The position numbers were made by a program, and so were the translations under genes. Positions 15,520 through 18,126 of a stretch of DNA of 18,126 bases are shown piece after piece. The notes beneath the pieces are model-generated. The model was not told where the DNA came from, ran no database searches, and saw only the letters and a list, made by a program, of their open reading frames with translations. The first letter of the stretch is position 1, and every line of letters begins with the position of its first letter. Origin of the DNA: Acidobacteriota bacterium (GTDB taxonomy: Bacteria; Acidobacteriota; Terriglobia; Acidiferrales; UBA7541); NCBI GenBank assembly GCA_003224195.1, contig QHYP01000237.1:1-18126 (forward strand), given 5' to 3'.

Positions 15520-16118
15520 GGCTTTGCCCTTCCCTTGCAATACACCATGTTCCAGAGAGTTGCGGTCATCGCTTTCAGCGCATAGGGCTCGAAGACGACA
15601 AGATCGAAGCTCTCGGAGAAAAGATTTCGCCATTCCTCGAGCGGCCGGGGATAGTCGCCGCGGTCCAGCCGGGCGAGCAGCCGCGCGATGGATCGACGCT
15701 GAGGCAACACCAGATCCAGGACATGGATGTGTCCGTCGGGTGTCAGGAGCGTGCGCAAGTGCGCCAGGATGCGCCGAACTGCTGGTGCATCAACGTGGTG
15801 GAGGAAGCTGTTCACCAGGATAAAGTCGAATCCGCGGTCCCGCGGCACGTCGTACGTGGTGACGTTGGCTACCACAAAGTCTCGCGCAAATTTCTTCCGG
15901 GCATACGCAATGTAACGGGGATTCAAGTCAATGCCCAGATATCGGGAGTGGGCAAAAAGATGCGTGTTGGTTCCCGGCCCGCAGCCCACGTCCAGAACGC
16001 GGCGCACGCGGCTCAAATCGTTGTGCGCATGCACGGGCGCGAACTTGTCGCTCGCGAAGGGCGCCTGCCATAGCCGATAGACGATGTTTTGTTCGAGAAC
16101 GGAATGGGCAAGTTTCAT
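15516..16118 (-). CDS. Class I SAM-dependent methyltransferase (Methyltransf_11/25-like)
   Basis: A 200-aa cytoplasmic methyltransferase. SAM-binding motif I is 'VLDVGCGPGTNTHLF' (about 41-55), followed by the acidic strand-2 end in 'YLGIDLNPRYIAYARKKF', then 'FDFILVNSFLHHVD' (motif II/post-I) and 'LLTPDGHIHVLDLVLPQ' (motif III). The C-terminal part (about 165-195) is less conserved and probably binds the substrate. Its ATG overlaps the stop of the upstream membrane-protein gene as ATGA, and its TGA overlaps the GT2 start as TTGA, so it sits in the middle of a tightly coupled operon. The context suggests it modifies a sugar, lipid carrier or glycan precursor rather than a small metabolite, but this is inferred from neighbours alone. 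Confidence 0.88.
   Translation of the reverse strand: MKLAHSVLEQNIVYRLWQAPFASDKFAPVHAHNDLSRVRRVLDVGCGPGTNTHLFAHSRYLGIDLNPRYIAYARKKFARDFVVANVTTYDVPRDRGFDFILVNSFLHHVDAPAVRRILAHLRTLLTPDGHIHVLDLVLPQRRSIARLLARLDRGDYPRPLEEWRNLFSESFDLVVFEPYALKAMTATLWNMVYCKGRAKP
15527..15534 (-). promoter_or_regulatory. Ribosome binding site supporting a TTG start
   Basis: On the minus strand GGGAAGGG lies inside the end of the upstream methyltransferase gene, 7 nt before the TTG at 15519. It decides the GT2 start and indicates coupled translation through the TTGA overlap. Confidence 0.55.
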
Positions 16119-18040
16119 CGCTTCCAGCGTACCTCGAAATGCCCGACGGTGTCTTTCTCGGGAAAGCGCTCCGCCAGCGCTTCGTAGAAATCGTCGTCGA
16201 TCATTCTGGAAAAACCCGGATCCATATTCAGCACCACCACCTGGATTGGACGGCTGTCGATCAAGTTCAACAGGCGTTCGGCACGACCATCGGGTTTATC
16301 GAAGAAATCAAACAGCGTCGGTGTGGGATTTTTGTAGCCAGCAAGAAAGTACACCTCCGGGCAGTCCGGCGCGGCATAAATCTCGCCGGATCTGGCATGT
16401 TCCTGAACGAGCGGGATGACCTTCTCATAGATGGCGACGAACTTGGCGGAAACGCGGAGGTTGCCCGCTCGAGGCAGATTTAGCCGCGTCGTCTGTGTGT
16501 CCGGCTGGAAGTGAGTTCGCATATCATAAATGAACGTAGGCGTGACACGGAAAATGGCGAAGGCGGAAAATCCGACATAGAGCACAGCGAGCAGGAGACG
16601 CGGAATGCACGTGAAAAACCGGAAGACTCCCGCCACAGCCAAGATAGCAAGAGGAGCCGCATAGCAAAAATAGATCGGCGAAGTGAACGGAAACTGCACC
16701 AGGCTGCAAAGTGCGGTGACCGACAGTAACAGGAAAACTTGCTGCGACGGAATGTCTGCCCGATCCCCCCGCGCGCTCTCGCGACTTCCCAGAGCGCCTG
16801 CCCCAAATATCACGAGCGTAGGGATTACCCACCACGCGGCATTCCAGACCATTTGGTAGTGCGAAGCGTTCGTCGCCGAAGTACGCAGCAGATAGATGAA
16901 CAGCGCCGCGACGGCAAGCGTCAAGAGCCATCGCGCGATTCCACGAACGCGAACGCTCACAGCAAGGATTCCCGCGAGGATTAATTCCGGCAACGCGGTG
17001 ATCAATTTGGGAGGAGCCTCGAATGCGCCGGTCACCCGTATGATGGGCAGAACAAAGATTCCCTGAAAGAGCGACCCGAGGGCATGCCCCCGGATATACG
17101 GAATCAAGAAGATTGCTAGCGGCACGCCGAGCCCCGCACTAAACGGCGCAAGCATTCGCGTCAGTGAGGCAAAGCGCCCCCGAGAAGTGTGGCCACGCGT
17201 CCGCATCTCCCTCGAGATGAGCAGCGCAACGAGCGCGAAAACGGGAACGATAAAGCTGACGTATGCTTGGAGGCTTCCTCGCTTCTGAATCAGCAGGAGC
17301 AGTCCCACCAGGAGCACAAGCAACGAGCCCGCGACGAACGCGGAATAGATCGCGCCGCCGCGTCTGTCATCCGCCGCGCTTTCGCCACCGCTCCTCTGTT
17401 CCAGATAAAGAAGAAACAAGAAGATCCCTGCCGCATAAAAGAGCGCCACAGTCTTCACTAAAAATGACAGTCCCCCGCTGAGTCCCGCAAGAAACAGCCA
17501 TTTCCACTTTCGATCCTCCAGATACGCAAAGAGCGCTGCTGTGCCGAATGTCGCAAAGAATAAGTTGTACCAGGACGGGACCGCGGCCGAATAATTCGGT
17601 AAGCTCCAAACCACGGCAAGAAGAGTGACGCCGCCGGCAACCCAATCGGGCGCAAGCTTGGACGCGATCCAGTAAACGGCCGGAACCCACGCGAGGAAAA
17701 AAACGAAAAGAACAATTCGTGTCGTGGCAAAACTTTCCCCAAGGAAGCGGAACGCAAAAGCATTCAGATAAGACAGTCCGCCGGTGTAGACCTCCGTATA
17801 GTCGCGGTGTGGAAGTTCTCCGTGCAGCACGCGATCGGCGCTCTGCGCGAATGCCCCCTCATCATGGGGCACCCAGCCACGTTTGAGATGTCTCCCCTCA
17901 TAGATGCCGCTGATGCCCCAGACGACAATCAGGATCAGCCACCAACGCAGCCCCTGATGGAGGAGGTGTGCCCACCCCCATTGAACGGGCGCATTGTTCG
18001 ATTCATACCCGGCAACCTGACTTTGCAATCCGGCGGTCAT
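16115..18040 (-). CDS. Multi-pass membrane protein, GT-C glycosyltransferase-like (ArnT/PMT superfamily)
   Basis: A 641-aa integral membrane protein with roughly ten or more hydrophobic helices between residues 33 and about 490 and a soluble C-terminal domain of about 130 residues. After the first helix comes a loop with 'HDEGAFAQSADRVLHGELPHRDYTEVYTGG' spread over about 59-88; the Asp60-Glu61 pair sits where GT-C enzymes carry their catalytic acidic residue. GT-C proteins take a sugar from a polyprenyl-phosphate donor and transfer it on the outer face of the membrane. The gene is first in the visible minus-strand operon and overlaps the next by ATGA. Only a weak SD (GCGGAA) precedes the ATG at 18040. 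Sequence similarity beyond topology and the DE motif is not secure; another polytopic transporter or polymerase remains possible. Confidence 0.8.
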   Translation of the reverse strand: MTAGLQSQVAGYESNNAPVQWGWAHLLHQGLRWWLILIVVWGISGIYEGRHLKRGWVPHDEGAFAQSADRVLHGELPHRDYTEVYTGGLSYLNAFAFRFLGESFATTRIVLFVFFLAWVPAVYWIASKLAPDWVAGGVTLLAVVWSLPNYSAAVPSWYNLFFATFGTAALFAYLEDRKWKWLFLAGLSGGLSFLVKTVALFYAAGIFLFLLYLEQRSGGESAADDRRGGAIYSAFVAGSLLVLLVGLLLLIQKRGSLQAYVSFIVPVFALVALLISREMRTRGHTSRGRFASLTRMLAPFSAGLGVPLAIFLIPYIRGHALGSLFQGIFVLPIIRVTGAFEAPPKLITALPELILAGILAVSVRVRGIARWLLTLAVAALFIYLLRTSATNASHYQMVWNAAWWVIPTLVIFGAGALGSRESARGDRADIPSQQVFLLLSVTALCSLVQFPFTSPIYFCYAAPLAILAVAGVFRFFTCIPRLLLAVLYVGFSAFAIFRVTPTFIYDMRTHFQPDTQTTRLNLPRAGNLRVSAKFVAIYEKVIPLVQEHARSGEIYAAPDCPEVYFLAGYKNPTPTLFDFFDKPDGRAERLLNLIDSRPIQVVVLNMDPGFSRMIDDDFYEALAERFPEKDTVGHFEVRWKR

Positions 18041-18126
18041 CGTTTCCGCTGAGAATGAAATTCAAATAGCGACCCGACGGGCTTCCTGGCAAAGACTGCA
18101 TGCGTCGAAGAAATTCTCTCACAGAT
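18041..18126. other. Short end region without a recognisable gene
   Basis: 86 nt upstream of the GT-C-like gene at the window edge. It presumably holds the leader of the minus-strand operon or the end of an earlier operon gene. I see no clear promoter, repeat or coding stretch in it. Confidence 0.5.

Noticed and set aside
14743..15585. A 280-codon plus-strand open frame opposite the glycosyltransferase
   Set aside because: Its composition (His/Arg/Gln rich) is that of an antisense shadow, while the minus-strand frame has clear GT2 motifs and coupled overlaps.

Overview
The window looks like a stretch of an Acidobacteriota (probably soil Terriglobia-type) chromosome. The main evidence is a set of tandem MacB/FtsX-type permeases with the duplicated architecture known as ADOP (acidobacterial duplicated orphan permeases), each opening with a 'LQDLR(Y/F)A.RML...SPGF' N-terminus and closing with 'ARRATRVDP.VALRYE'. 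High GC, GTG/TTG starts, a sigma54-type regulator with a non-canonical GAFTGA loop and an S10 carboxypeptidase fit that assignment. There are no tRNA or rRNA genes, no CRISPR array and no recognisable transposase.

Layout. (1) 1-6734, + strand: an ABC export locus with the C-terminal part of one ADOP permease (cut by the window edge), a MacB/LolD-like ATPase, a complete ADOP permease, and a third ADOP permease that is broken by two frame lesions. (2) 6826-9599, +: an NtrX/NtrY-like two-component pair, directly downstream and likely to regulate or respond to the export locus. (3) 9657-11994, +: a HAD-IA sugar-phosphatase-like enzyme and a secreted S10 serine carboxypeptidase. (4) 12245-13459, +: a PilT-family ATPase with altered signature motifs. 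(5) 13621-18040, - strand: a glycoconjugate operon read right to left: a 641-aa multi-membrane GT-C-like protein, a SAM methyltransferase, a GT2 polyprenol-phosphate-type glycosyltransferase, and a second SAM methyltransferase. The first three overlap by 4 nt (ATGA, TTGA), so they are almost certainly translationally coupled.

The least expected signal is in the short non-coding gaps. Two related palindromic elements with AGTGCCGTTCC terminal inverted repeats (13456-13624 and 14408-14511) flank the last methyltransferase gene, and their ends supply the stop codons of three different genes. A second palindrome family, GACCGC-NNN-GCGGTCACAC, sits exactly 9 nt before the start codons of two unrelated genes (the histidine kinase and the HAD enzyme); a larger relative overlaps the stop codon of the response regulator. 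I see no complete new defence or biosynthetic system. The candidates worth following are these repeats, the decaying permease, the GAFTDA regulator and the divergent PilT.
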